DNA of 64,000 bases, taken from positions 248,001 through 312,000 of the forward strand of contig JAINUG010000048.1 of the NCBI GenBank assembly GCA_029706075.1, read 5' to 3'. This document shows, piece by piece, positions 45,501-57,671 of the stretch. The notes beneath the pieces were generated by a model, which had not been told where the DNA came from, did not search any database, and saw only the letters and a program-made list of their open reading frames with translations. Origin of the DNA: Aldrovandia affinis. Lineage: Eukaryota; Chordata; Actinopteri; Notacanthiformes; Halosauridae. Within the stretch, counting starts at the first letter, position 1, and the number at the start of each line of letters is the position of its first letter. The translations under genes were made by a program, and so were the position numbers.

Positions 45501-48075
45501 ACCATGAGCCGAAATAACAGAGCCAAGTGACTTGGTGTACAGAGAGAATAGGACGGGGCCTAGCACCGAGCCCTGCGGGACTCCGGTAGAGAGGGTGTGG
45601 GGAGAGGAGAGGGATCCTCTCCAGGCCACCTGGTAGGACCGGTCAGCCAGGTAGGACTCAAACCATGTCAACGCAGATCCAGAGATTCCCATGTCGACGA
45701 GAGATGAGAGCAGGATCAGGTGGTCCACGGTGTCGAATGCCGCCGACAGGTCGAGGAGGAGGAGGACGGAGCTAAGGGATTGGGACTTAGCCCCGTGAAG
45801 AGCCTCAGTGACCGCAAGGAGAGCAGTCTCTGTGGAGTGGCCTGCTCTGAACCCAGATTGGTTGGGATCAAGCAGGTCGTTCTGTAAGAGATGAGCAGAC
45901 AGTTGATTATAGACAGCCCGCTCTAATGTTTTGGAAAGGAACGGGAGGAGAGAGACAGGTCGGTAGTTAGAGATGACAGCAGGATTCAGAGAGGGTTTTT
46001 TGAGGAGGGGGACAACATGAGCGCATTTGAGGGAGGAGGGGACAGAGCCAGAGGAAAGAGAGGAGTTAATGACATTGGAGACAAAAATACCCAGTACTGC
46101 ATCAAGCCTGGATTTTAATACTCCAAGTGTTTCTGTCTCCATTACATGACCTGCAAGCTGTTCCATACATTTACAACTTTCTGTGTAAAGAAAATACTTC
46201 CTGATATCAGTGCAGAATTTACCTTTAGTTACCATAATTTACACTTATGCCCTCTTGTTCTGCTAACTGAACTCTTTGGTAGTTCACTTTGTTAATCCCT
46301 TTTATGAATTTAAAAACCTCAAATCCCCGTTTAGACTCCTATTGCTAAACTTGAATAGATTAAGTGTCTTAAGTCTTTCCTCATAACATTTACCTTTCAT
46401 ATGAGGTACCAATTTATTTTCCCTTGTTTGTACCTTTTCAAGAGCTTGTATATATTTCTTATAGTGTGGTGCCCAGATCTACATACAGTACTCTTAGTGA
46501 GGTCTGACAAAGGCATTATATAACATCAATATAATCTCCTGTGATTTATACTCAATACTTTTTGCTATATATCCCAGCAGCCTGTTGGCCTTTTTCACTG
46601 CTGTAGCACACTGCTTAGATGTGGATAGACTGATCAACTACAAGTTTTTCAAATTGAACACCTACTAATTTTTCTTATGCCATAAAATACTCCTGTCTTG
46701 TTTTTATTTCCCACATGCATAACTTTACATTTAGCAATATTAAATGTCATCTACCATGTTTCTGCCCACTTCTGGATTTTGTTTAAATTATCTTGGATTG
46801 CCTTAGTAGATTCTAAACTGTTTTCTAAACCCCCAAGTTTTTTTAATCATCTGTAAATGTAACTATTTTGCTAGTAGATAAAGAATATTTATGTAAATAA
46901 GGAAAAGCAGAGGTTCCAGCACCGATCACTGTGACACTCAATGCCCACAGTCCCTAGATCAGATATGACCCCTCCTACCATTACTCTTTGTATTCTACCT
47001 TGCAGCCAGTTATGTACTCTGAAACAACTCCTGATGCACTGGGGCTCATTGTGCAAGTGCCGTGGACCAACCTGTGTAAAACAATGATAACAGTACTGCT
47101 AATAGTTGGAGACCTGTCAGTAGGGCACTTGCAAAGATGGCACCTGTATATACTCAAATATAAAGAGGGAACCATGAGACTGACAAATCTCCACCAACAG
47201 TCCACTGTTTTTTGTATTGCACAGAATATGCTGGACATAAAATACACATGGACCAGAAGGAAAAACTCATTAGCTTACAAAAAGTGCCAGCCTTTCTTTT
47301 TATTGGCTATGCAACATCAACCAACAGGACATTTTGATCTCCCCTGTGCCTATGGTAGAACCCATTGCCAATTCTAAATAATAACATACAAGCAGAATTC
47401 TCAGCATCAATATTTTCCAATGAGAAATGTTGAGATTTTGGTGCTTAAATCCTGTTTTTTAAATGATTTGTTAAAGCAAAAAAATTGAAAATGAGAAAAT
47501 TGACCTGAACGGTGTTTATGGACATTTGACAGGGATTACAGAAGACTGCATTTGCATTTGTGGAGTTCAATTAGTAAGGCAAAATTGTATCCTTCCTCAG
47601 GACAACAGTGAAATTCACTTCAAAGTGAAGATGACAACACATCTAAAGAAGTTAAAGGAGTCTTACAGTCAGAGACAGGTAACCCCACTCTAGACACAAC
47701 TGCATAATAGGTTATTTAAGCAGTCAGTCAACTGATCAACAAAACATATCTTTGTATGTTTTCATTATTGTATTCAAGTCATTCTTGCATTCTCTGCAGG
47801 GTGTTCATATGGATTCCCTAAGGTTTCTTTTTGAAGGCCAAAGAATTGCAGACAACCAAACTCCAAAAGAGGTGATAGCCATTTGATGTATTGCATGTAT
47901 GTTATAATTTCTTGACTCTGATATGGCATATTTTGACTGATGCTCTTTAGTGTTCTGCCCCCAAATGTAATCATTCCCTCTTTTTCTCTCTGCCTTTCTC
48001 CTTCAGCTGGGAATGGAAGATGAGGATGTAATTGAAGTGTATCAGGAACAGACTGGTGGACTTAGGAACAATTAG
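42514..48075 (+). CDS. sumo1: sumo1, small ubiquitin-like modifier 1 (five exons, complete)
   Basis: SUMO1 is attached to lysines of target proteins through its C-terminal diglycine after trimming by SENP proteases, acting mainly in the nucleus and at nuclear pores. Exons are 42514-42525, 43385-43459, 47601-47678, 47800-47871 and 48007-48075, all joining in phase 0 with GT/AG sites. The product has 101 residues, the same length as human SUMO1. It reads [20 protein letters not shown], then [37 protein letters not shown] and [12 protein letters not shown]. It lacks the VKxE acceptor motif of SUMO2/3 near the N-terminus, which makes it the SUMO1 paralogue. The tail after Gly-Gly is LRNN. Intron 2 holds nested LINE insertions. 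Confidence 0.98.
43385..43459 (+). CDS. sumo1: sumo1 coding exon 2
   Basis: The exon encodes 25 residues, [10 protein letters not shown] to KLKVIGQ, between TTATTATAG and GTAAGG. It gives the flexible N-terminus and the first beta strand. Confidence 0.98.
44156..46085 (-). mobile_element. L2-clade LINE, 5'-truncated, long open reverse-transcriptase frame
   Basis: An uninterrupted frame ending at 44640 encodes about 480 residues of L2 reverse transcriptase: [73 protein letters not shown] and a C-terminal [20 protein letters not shown]. The 3' tail with GCATTTAGCAGACGCTCTTA is at 44.18 kb. Read outward, the frame continues into CR1 sequence, so the start is not native. Endonuclease and 5' end are missing. 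Confidence 0.92.
44420..44622. mobile_element. fold-back hAT MITE, 203 bp, inside the L2
   Basis: Long near-palindrome: CAGGGGTGTCAAACTCAAT at one end, ATGAGTTTGACACCCCTG at the other, with complementary arms meeting near 44520. Perfect 8-bp duplication GACTAGAT at 44412-44419 and 44623-44630. No coding content. Confidence 0.93.
46994..47600 (+). other. sumo1: sumo1 intron 2, 3' part
   Basis: No feature recognised apart from the splice acceptor of exon 3. Confidence 0.4.
47601..47678 (+). CDS. sumo1: sumo1 coding exon 3
   Basis: The exon encodes 26 residues, [10 protein letters not shown] to ESYSQRQ, between CCTCAG and GTAACC. It covers strand 2 and the main helix, which form the groove for SUMO-interacting motifs. 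Confidence 0.98.
47800..47871 (+). CDS. sumo1: sumo1 coding exon 4
   Basis: The exon encodes 24 residues, [16 protein letters not shown] to TPKE, between CTGCAG and GTGATA. It holds the SUMO signature FLFEGQRI. Confidence 0.98.
48007..48075 (+). CDS. sumo1: sumo1 coding exon 5 with stop
   Basis: The exon encodes [18 protein letters not shown], then LRNN and TAG. The acceptor is CCTTCAG. The mature C-terminus after SENP cleavage would be QTGG. Confidence 0.98.
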   Translation: MGMEDEDVIEVYQEQTGGLRNN

Positions 48076-49495
48076 ACTTTCTATATTATCTCCTTATTTT
48101 TTTAAGTATGACCTTTTTATTCCTGTGAGTAAGAAGTGTCTGAAACCAACTGAGTCAAACTGATGCTCAGCTAGACGAACCCCCGTTCTGGTGGAAGGAA
48201 GGATGGGCAGTCCAACACCCTCCCTCCACCCCTGTGAAGTGAGAGGAAATGGTAGACCATGTGCTGCAGGGAGACTCCAGCTACAGCAACATGGGACATT
48301 CTGCTGTAGGCTGTTTTTATAATGTCTATGATAAAACCCCATTACTGTATGAAGATTGAGTGTTATGTACAATTCTGCTCTTGACAGTGACTCACTGTAT
48401 AAATTTGTTCATGTGTGTTTGTAAATTAAGTAAGCCCTGGCTAAAGAACCCTTGCAGATATCCTCTAATTCCTTGAAATTAACATAAATCTCCACAAATT
48501 TCCTTGAGTTCACATTTACTTCCAAAGGTTTTGTTGTTGCCCTTTAAACCACAATAGGACATCTTCATGTACTTATTTGGAGGTGATAAGGTAGGAAATG
48601 TTGCCCAACAGTATAAAGTAGGATTTGGCAAAATCTCTCAGAGCAGCTATCAACCACAGATTTTTGAGGGACAACCCACTGATTTACAGGTGTCTTTTCT
48701 GTAGATCTGTAGATCCCAAATCCACTCAATTTGTCTGTTCAATTGTCAATTCTTTATAAGAACCAATACTGTTTAAAGGAGGACAATTTGAAGTGTTAAG
48801 GATAAATACAATGATACGTTTTGTAGTGTTCAGTGTTTACTCCTCCAAAATAACAAGAGTTCCTGAATATTTGGTTATTTTGCTTCAGAAGTTTAATGAT
48901 CATGACCGGGTCATCAAAACACTGCTACTGTCCCCTGTCCTTAACATACATTTATTCACTTGTCATTTAAACACAAATAAAACAATATTCATGCTATGAT
49001 GGGGTCCTCTATTCTAACCAAAATACATTTTGGTGGTGTTTGTGGATTAATACTGAAGCATTGTACTGAAATTGCTTGAAAGTATTCATTTGTTCCATTG
49101 GTGTAATAATACTAAAATGTTATTGTAAATCCATGCAAAAATATTTTTTTCTATATTTTTTCTTTCCTCTTCTGTGGATCAGGAAGATTATTGGAGTGCA
49201 ATCCCACAGTATGTTTATTTTTTCCTGAAGGAAAATCTAATATTTTTGTATTATTATTACTACTATTAAAGAATAACATTTTGCCCAGATTAGTCAGGGC
49301 TTTCACAGCTCTGTTGATCCATGGTGGTCCTGTGATGTCACACTATACTCCCATCTGTTTCTTCTTGTTGCCATGTTAGTGGTGGCCTTTGGTGATGCCA
49401 TTGTATCTAACTTCTTTCTAGTGAGAAAAGTTGTTCTAGATGGTTTTAGGCTGTAGGAGAGGTTTTGTTTTTTTAATAAAATGTATTACAAAAGA
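48076..49495 (+). promoter_or_regulatory. sumo1: sumo1 3' UTR with two AATAAA signals
   Basis: No other gene is seen between the sumo1 stop and the next gene's 3' end. AATAAA occurs at 48976-48981 and at 49475-49480, giving two plausible poly(A) sites. The distal one would end the transcript near 49495, close to the convergent gene's own signal. Confidence 0.6.
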
Positions 49496-49527
49496 CAGGA
49501 TTCTGTGTCTTTTACAACTGTCCACAT

Positions 49528-49533
49528 TTTATT
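49528..49533 (-). promoter_or_regulatory. poly(A) signal of the coiled-coil gene (AATAAA on minus strand)
   Basis: TTTATT on the plus strand reads AATAAA on the minus strand, about 335 bases after this gene's stop and about 50 bases from the distal sumo1 signal on the other strand. Confidence 0.45.
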
Positions 49534-49866
49534 TAACCTTGCCCTTCTCACAAAAGTTAGTTTTCATTCATAAAATTGTACAGCATATGTGTGACAATGT
49601 ATTACTGTGAGAAATGTGACCCTCAGACAGGGTTGAGTGGCATATCCTGCTAAATCACTGGTTCAGTGGAGTGGTGGAGGGTCTGTTGAATCCTGGCCGT
49701 GGTGTGCAATGATTGGCTGGCGGCGCATAATTGACCCTCCCAGGGAGGGAGAGTTTGGATTAATACAATGCATAACCCACAACCAAGACCACCCTCCACC
49801 CTGGTGTCCCTTGTGTTGTTGACGGACAGGATGAGGGGCACATGAGAAGAACTCCTTCAGGGCGTA

Positions 49867-50041
49867 TCATTGGTCAGGTCCTCCAGGGCTGTGGGGGGGG
49901 CCTTGGAGCCCCAAGAGCTTTAAAAGGCTGAAGTAGGAATAGACCCAGGGACGTGATATGCTCTGGGTCAGCCCCAGGGATTCTGCCTCCTCTTCCAGGC
50001 CACACCGAAACTGCAGCTTCTGCTCCAGGGCCACCCTCTGC
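49867..50041 (-). CDS. coiled-coil gene last exon with stop
   Basis: The 175-nt exon after CCCTCAG encodes QRVALEQKLQFRCGLEEEAE, SLGLTQSISRPWVYSYFSLL and KLLGLQGPPHSPGGPDQ, then a stop. The switch from charged helix to an aromatic/leucine motif suggests a short folded C-terminal element. Confidence 0.88.
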
Positions 50042-53000
50042 CTGAGGGAGGACAATGTTTCAGACAAAAAAATAACAGCAACTTTAGTTGTGTACATTCA
50101 TGCATGACAATATTTATATTCTTTGTCATGTTCAAATACCATTTGTGGCTGCAGTGGTTAATAACTCTTTGATGATGAAATCCCTGAAGTATTCTGTGGT
50201 CTGAATTAGCCTTAGACACATTTCCGGTATAATCTTTATGTATTTTTATACCTCTTTTTAGTCTCTATTTTTTCATTTTTCCCAAATATGTGATGCCTAA
50301 TTTTAAGGCCATCTCATCACTGCAGCATCCTCTGCCAATTTGAGAGGGTGCACACTAGTCCATGCATCCTCTGAAGAGCATGCAGCCAGGCACTGCTTCT
50401 TTTAGTCCGCAGTCCCCCAACACAGATGTGTAGACATTGCATCAGGGATCTGCACATGTAGACTGCAGGCACCTGAACAATCAGGCTCAGAAATAAATGG
50501 GTCCCATGACAGGGAATGTTTACTTCAAACTTCAAAATACCTTGCAAGCTGCAGCATTGCCTCATGCCTGGTCAATTCTGCTTCCTCTTCCCTCCTCTTC
50601 CTCTCTTCAGCCTCACTCCTCCTCTGCTCCTCCTCCTTGTGACATCGGAGAAGGTATGACTGCTTCTCATTCTCCTCCATGTCCTGTAGCCTCTTCCTCT
50701 CTTCCTCCCTGCGCTCCTCCTCCTCCACACGAAGGCGCTCTAATTCCTCTGCAGGTTGGAGGACGCAGAATTTAAGGGACTGTAATTACTTGTATGTACT
50801 GGTGATATGTTTTGGGAGATCAGTGATAAGTGCCTAAAACCGAGTACACAGTACAAGATCTTAGCCCCAATTTAGCTATTTAAATTGCCCTCCAGAGTTT
50901 GCCATTAGTATTGGTGAAACTCATACACTGTAATCGTACTTCGACTTAACACCCTCATGTAGTGTGCCAGGTTCTATGATCAACAATTTGCGCCAGTAAT
51001 TTCTCCAGCAAGTATTTCCCAAGTGGCTTGTGGACGTAAACAGTTTTGAAATAACCATGGCATGAGTAGAAAAAAACACTTTAACCTGAGAATTCTGTCA
51101 ATATTTATGTACTTTTGTGGTTGGTAACAGCCCTTGGCTTCACCTTGGGCAACATCACCACCACCAGGCATTTGCACATATCAAGAGAATACAGCGTATA
51201 CAGTGGATATAAAAAGTCTACACACCCTTATTGAAATTGCAGGTTTTTGTGATGTAAACCCTGAAATCAAGATGAATCATGTCAGACCTTTTTTCACCTT
51301 AATGTGACCTTGCAACCAACAAAATTCAAGTAAAAAAACAAATAGACAATTTTTAGGAATAATAATTGAAAATAAAAACCCTACAATACCCTGGTTGCAT
51401 AAGTGTGCACACCCTTAAACTAATACTTTGTAGAAGCAACTTTTGCTTGTATTATAGCAGTGAGTCTTTTTGAATATCAACTTTACACACCAGGGCCTGT
51501 ATTCACAAAGAATTTTAAGGGTAAAAGTTGCAAAATTGTTTGAATGTTCTTTTTTGTGATAAATGGCTTCCGTCTTGCCACCCTACCCCATAGCCCAGAC
51601 ATATGCACAATACGGGAGATTGTTGTCACGTTGAGGGAGTGACCAGTTCCTTCCAGAAATGCTGTAGAACTCTTGGTAGCCTAGCCAAGTAGCCAAGTTT
51701 TCTCCTTGTCCTCTCATCAACTTTGGAGGGACATCCTGATCTTGGTAATGTCCCTGTTGTGCCACATTTTCTCCACTTATTGATGATAGTCTTCACATAG
51801 CTCCTATGTAAGCTCCTTGCGGACCATGGCTATCCCAGTAGGATGCAACCAAGAAAACTTCAAGGAAATCCTACAGGAACAGCTGATCTTTATTTGGGGT
51901 TAATCAGAATCACTTTCATTGCTGGCAGGTGTATGTTAATGACCTTTGAACATGATTTTTAATGTGATTGGTTAACTCTGAACACAGCTACAACATACAT
52001 GGTGTGCACACTTATGCAACCAGGGCATTGTAGGGTTTTCATTTTCAATTTTATTTCCTACAATTTGTTTTTCACTTCAATTTTGTTGGTTGCAAGGTCA
52101 CATTAAAGGTGGAAAAGGCCTGACATGATTTATCTTGATTTCAGGCTTTACTTCACAAAAACCTGCAATTTCAATAAGGGTGTGTAGACTTTTTATATCC
52201 ACTGTAGGTGTGGTTTATCCCTTAAATATATGTGTACATTTGTGTACATACAAACTTGCATATATATTGTAGAAATACAAATATGTGTACAGGTGCTCAC
52301 CTGCTTTGCGATCCTCCTCCTCCTGCCTCATCTTCAGGAAGCGTTCCAGCTGCCGTCTTTTTTCTACCTCTCTCCTTCTCTCCTTTTCTCTCTCTGCCTC
52401 CTCTTTTCTTATACGTTCCTTCTCCTGCTCCTCCTGCTGTTGTTTCTCCTCCTGCTCCAGCAGTCTCTTCAGCCTGCACACACAGGCAATGGAGTTCAGA
52501 TTGCCCAGCAAACAAGTGAACAGCAACCTCACACCATGGAGATATGAGAAAAGCATTATTAGTTCCCTGACTTGACTCTTGCACCATGAGCATATTTGGT
52601 CTCCTGTCAGGAAGGTGTATTATGTAGTTACAGGATGAATTAATTCAATGCATAGAATAATTGTGGTACACATGCTCACACAGTCACATCGCACAGTCAA
52701 ATTAATAAATGTTAATAATAAATATATATTTTAACAACAATATAACAAAATGTTCTGTTCATGTCAGAAACGTTGGGAAGCAGTAGAAAAGTTTTAAAAA
52801 ACTACATAATTATGGGATCACTTTATAGGAACAGCTCTCAATCATACTTTGCAGCAGTAAAGCCTCTAGCCAGCACAGAGTTGATACACTAGACAGAGTC
52901 ATGGGGGAGAGTTTGATCAACTGAAAAACACACCACCTCCATCTTTATATTGGAATAAATTACAAACAGCAATCTCAAAATTTGTATGGCGGGGCAAACC

Positions 53001-56000
53001 CCCTCGTATCAAACTTACTACAATACAACGTGACAGAAGAGACGGAGGCCTCTCTCTCCCCAATTTACAATTTTACAATTGGGCTTTTACCCTACGACCA
53101 CTTGTTACATGGTTTGACACGGCTGCAGCTGTATCATGGCGACCTATTGAAGAAAGCAGGGTTCATCCACTTGAATTACGCCATTTGCTGTACTCTAACA
53201 TCACCACTAAACAATGTAAACTCCGCTTTGGCACAATCATTTTGCACTTGGTGATGGTATGGAGAATGGCAGAGAAGCAATGTGAGATTTCCTCAAGGTG
53301 GAATCGTTGTTCTCCTACATTCAATAATTTGGGGCTCTTGATAGGGGGTTGCCCTATAGATTTTCCAAATTGGAGTGATAAAGGAGTTCATTCATTAGGC
53401 AATATTTATGGTGAGGAAGGCCTGCTTTCGTTCCAAGAACTTCACATGCAGTTTAATCTGCCAGGTTTCTGTTTTCTATTTGCAATTTAGGTGAGCTTTG
53501 AAGGCCTATGGTGTTCTTTGGCATACAGCTCTCACAGTGCACCCTTTGCACAAGTTATTAAGCAGAGACAAGAGCACAAGGGGTCTGATCTCCATTGTAT
53601 ATAGATACATATTGAAAAAGTCCTATAAACCTTTATCTGTTGATGCAATGTGGAGGAAAGATCTCCCTGAACTGGATCCAGATTTTGACTGGAACAAGGT
53701 CTGGTCCACCATTCTTTTAGCCTCCAGAAACACTGATCACCAACAGATTCATTATAATTTTGTACATAGAGTATATATGACAGCACGCAAACTCTGTTCC
53801 ATGAAACTCATTAATGATCCAAATTGTACATTATGCCCCTTGATTTTTCTTGGAACTTTCTTCATATAGTATGGGAATGTCTGGAGGTGACAGAATTCTG
53901 GCATATGGTGGCATCCAACCTTTCTATGCTCTTGACAATAAGTATACCTCCATCCCCTACCATTCTGATTCTGATTGACCTGTCTTCTCTACATCTCCCA
54001 CATCACAAAAACCATGTGTTACTCGCTGGTATCACCACAGCAAAAAAGATGATTGCCCAGAGATGTAAGCCCCCCCATGCTCTTTCCTGTCGACAATGGA
54101 TTCTCTCCTTTTTGTATATACTGTAGGTGGGATGGAGCTGTCGACAGCGAGAATTAATGGGGCTAATGAGAGGAGTGTAAACCTATGGTCAGAGATATCT
54201 GGGAAACTAAATGACCTGATCTTTTGAGTGTTGTTGCTGAGTTGAGTATATGAGTATATTTATTTTCCCAGTGTGGGTGGGAGGGTGGCAGCGTGTTTTT
54301 TCTGTCTTTGTGTGTTGTTTGTTATTTTGTTTTGTTTGTGATTGGGGTTGCGCTGTTGTTGAACTGCTGACTGTGTTTGAGGACCAAACATTGGACTAAT
54401 TTCAGGCCCCTGTTCCTCGTGATTGGCTGGCTGAGTTGGCTGGATGGCTCTGCTGAGTGGAACTCAGGGCCCCCTGGAATTTGGAGCATAGACTGAGGTA
54501 GAGTACATTATTCTGGGTTTTTGGTCATTCAAAAACAAATCAATGAATCAATGAAGGGATATAGGCTTGAAAATCTGTAACATTCCATATTCCCCTGGCC
54601 ATAAAACACCTTTCTTTCAATAATATACAATAATCAGGTCTGCCACTATTTTGAGACAGTTTCATATTACTGAAATTACATTAGTAATGAAGTGACTATA
54701 GATCCATTCCATTACATGCTACAAGAACAGTGGGGTGAGGTTACCCTTAAGCATTCCAGTTCTAGCTTGCTCCCTCTAGACACATTTACATACGACCACA
54801 TATGTACTAAAATCACACTGTTCTCCATACAACAGTGTTTTGTCAGAATAGGACATTAAAGGAGAATAAAGTAGCAACAGCTAGCTAGCTAGCAAGAAGC
54901 TGTTGCTTTTGTTGGTATTTGGTATTATGAATCAGTAAAGGACACAAACTTAGTTCAATGAAAATTGGGACTCTAAAACATTGTTTTCAATTTCAGCTGT
55001 ACCCTGTGTTTTGGGCCATAAATGAATAGTATTCCAAGTCTGAACATGATTGGATAAAAACATGGATGCCACAAGTGATTTTACTGTTAAAAACTGTAGA
55101 AAAAACTTAAATGTCCTCATGAAGCATAGCTACCAAGTTGACACATAACTGAAATATGATCGATCACATTCGCAAAGGAAAAGTTGCTATATTAAAAACA
55201 TGGGAACTATGTCTCAATTTTCACAGACAAAAAAAAAAACATGCACTATTTTCTGCTTTTGATCAGACATGATATTCAAATGTCTATATATTCTATTCTA
55301 TATTCAGTTGTACGGTAAGTAAGTCTCCTCAATATAAAAATCTTGTTGATGTGTCTAGCACCTACAAAACATTTTGTGCCCAATTTTTAACACACTTTTT
55401 CCCCAAAATGGCTGTAAAGATGTTGTTTATACATCTCTCTTCAACAGCTAATCACCCAATACAGATGACCTGCATAAGTCACACAATTTGGTGAACACCT
55501 TGAACTGGATTTCAAATGCTTAACTGTCAACTCCTCATGGACCATAATGCCAAATGGTGAAAAATGTAGTATGTGTGTAATCTTGGTATGGAGTTCTGTC
55601 TAATTGAAAAGGAATTGTTCATAATTGATACTAAAAACTAATTTGCAGTATACTAATTTGTACTAATAAATATGCAAATTATCATGCAGTTATGTTGATC
55701 TTTCCCAAAATCAAATTTCCCTTGGCCTGCAGTCATTGCTGCTTGCATCTATATTTTATTTATTTTTCTGCCACTTTGAACAAAAACTGCTATAAAATCC
55801 AAAGGGATAATCAAAAACTCATAAACTAGAAACGTTTGTAGCTGGTTATGAGAGAAATCAAACACAATATGGAAATAATTTGGCCACATTATGGTAATAT
55901 AACAGCTGTTAAATTTTTAAACTTTGAAGCTTTATAAAAAATATCATATATCAGGTGTACCTGAGCTCTGCAGCTCTCTGCTGCTGCTCCTCCTGTAACT

Positions 56001-57609
56001 CCAGCCTCAAGCGCTCCGCTCTCTCCTCTTTCTCCTGCTGCCTCTTCCTCTGCTCATCTCTCTCTGCCCTCTTCCTCTCCACCTCCATCCTGCGTTGTTC
56101 TGCCCGGCCAGTCAACCCTGCTGCTCCCTGCTGCTCCCTATGCGCCACACCATCTACACTATTGCCATCCTGGAACACAAGGAATGGATAAGGAAGGGTC
56201 AGCACACACATGAACATACACAAACACAGCACTCATATATATTATGCACAGATATATAAAACCAGCATGCATACACACATGCACTTGAACAGATATAGCC
56301 TACACAAACATGTCCATACATACCCACAGCCCATAGACATACATGCCTGCACACACACAAACTCATCACTCACCCACACATGCACACAAATACGGCAATC
56401 ACACACACACATGCTCACACAAACACAATTAACAAGATGCACAGTGTCAAAGGCATACACAAATGACAATCAATTCATAACAATACACTACCAAGGAACA
56501 GCTGCTTGTTATACTCACAGTATTGCTGCTTATATCCAAATTGACAAGGTGCACATGAGGGGCCTCTCTTGTAGTGGCCTTGAAAGACAATTGGCTCTCA
56601 GTTATAGAGGCAGCACACGATTTGCTCATAATCATGGAGGCAGCAGGTGATAGGCTTTTAATTATGGAGGTAGCAGGTGATTGGCTCTTTGTTATGGAGG
56701 AAGTAGGTGATTGGCCCTTCGTTCTGGAGGCCGCAGAGATGTACGGGGGATCATGGCAAGCAGCCTCAGTCAGAAGGTCAGATGAGCTGGGTCTGTCAGA
56801 GCCCTGCCCCCTGTTGCTGTGTGAAGAAGGAATGTATAACTTTGTCCCTGGTAGGTCACTGTCATTCATACTGCCCCTCAGTGTTGTGCTGGAAGCTCCA
56901 TGTTCCTTCCCTTGCTCCTTGTCCTTAACCACTGCATCAGGGATCACCCCATCCAGCTTCTTTGTCACACCTGCAGCCCTGTCCACCCTCTCCTCTGCGG
57001 CTCTTTCCAACACAGTATCCTGCACTTTTCCTGAAAATCACCACAGAGATGATTGGAAAGGGAAGAAGTTGTGTTTTCAGAGCAACGGGGGCTCAAAATC
57101 AGCTCACATACTCAGACTCACTCAAGGAACCTCACCAAAAACAAACCCTGCACGATGCTTGCCCTTCCTTTTCTTCCTTGCCTGTAAACTTGAAATGTTC
57201 TGTGGTTTCTCTTTCCATCCTTTTGCTTTACTTTTACTCTGAAAAAAGAGGAATTGTATACATTATGTTGCAATCTGCATGCTCCATGGGGACCTGGGTT
57301 ATATACTTAACACTTAGACCCACCAAGGTTGATGCATCAGTGCCCTGGGTCAATGTCTCTTCATGGGGCTGTGCCTCTTCCGCCTCCTTATTCCTGTTTC
57401 TGGTATCATTTTCTTCCTGTTGCTCTGCTTTGTTCCTATGGGCCTCTTTATAATTCACAGCTACACCTGTTTGAACTTGTTCTTGGTTGGACTGACCTCT
57501 CCATCTTAAAAAAAGGTTAAAGAAATGAATGAATAAAAACTGTAAGAATACAAGGTGAGACATTGACAATGAAAATAAAGAGTGAGGCATAGAGTGAACA
57601 AGGGAGGGA

Positions 57610-57671
<62 letters not shown>

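Larger units (their letters stand above)
44100..46993 (-). mobile_element. CR1-clade LINE 3' part, split by an L2 insertion
   Basis: At 46.09-46.99 kb the minus strand reads [20 protein letters not shown], then a VRPH motif, [11 protein letters not shown], and [19 protein letters not shown], the C-terminal CR1 reverse-transcriptase domain with stops. The CR1 text resumes on the other side of the L2 at 44.10-44.155 kb (CTAGTCTAAAGAATAC). The copy at 60.4-60.9 kb is uninterrupted at this point and confirms the junction. Confidence 0.85.

Noticed and set aside
44640-46235. 531-codon frame as a host gene
   Set aside because: All motifs are those of L2 reverse transcriptase with a CR1-derived start; no host exons adjoin it.
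52230-52575. Several plus-strand Ser/Leu-rich frames
   Set aside because: Antisense shadows of the charged coiled-coil exon at 52301-52473.
56574-57242. 222-codon plus-strand frame
   Set aside because: Antisense of the large coiled-coil exon and its repeat; no splice or start evidence.
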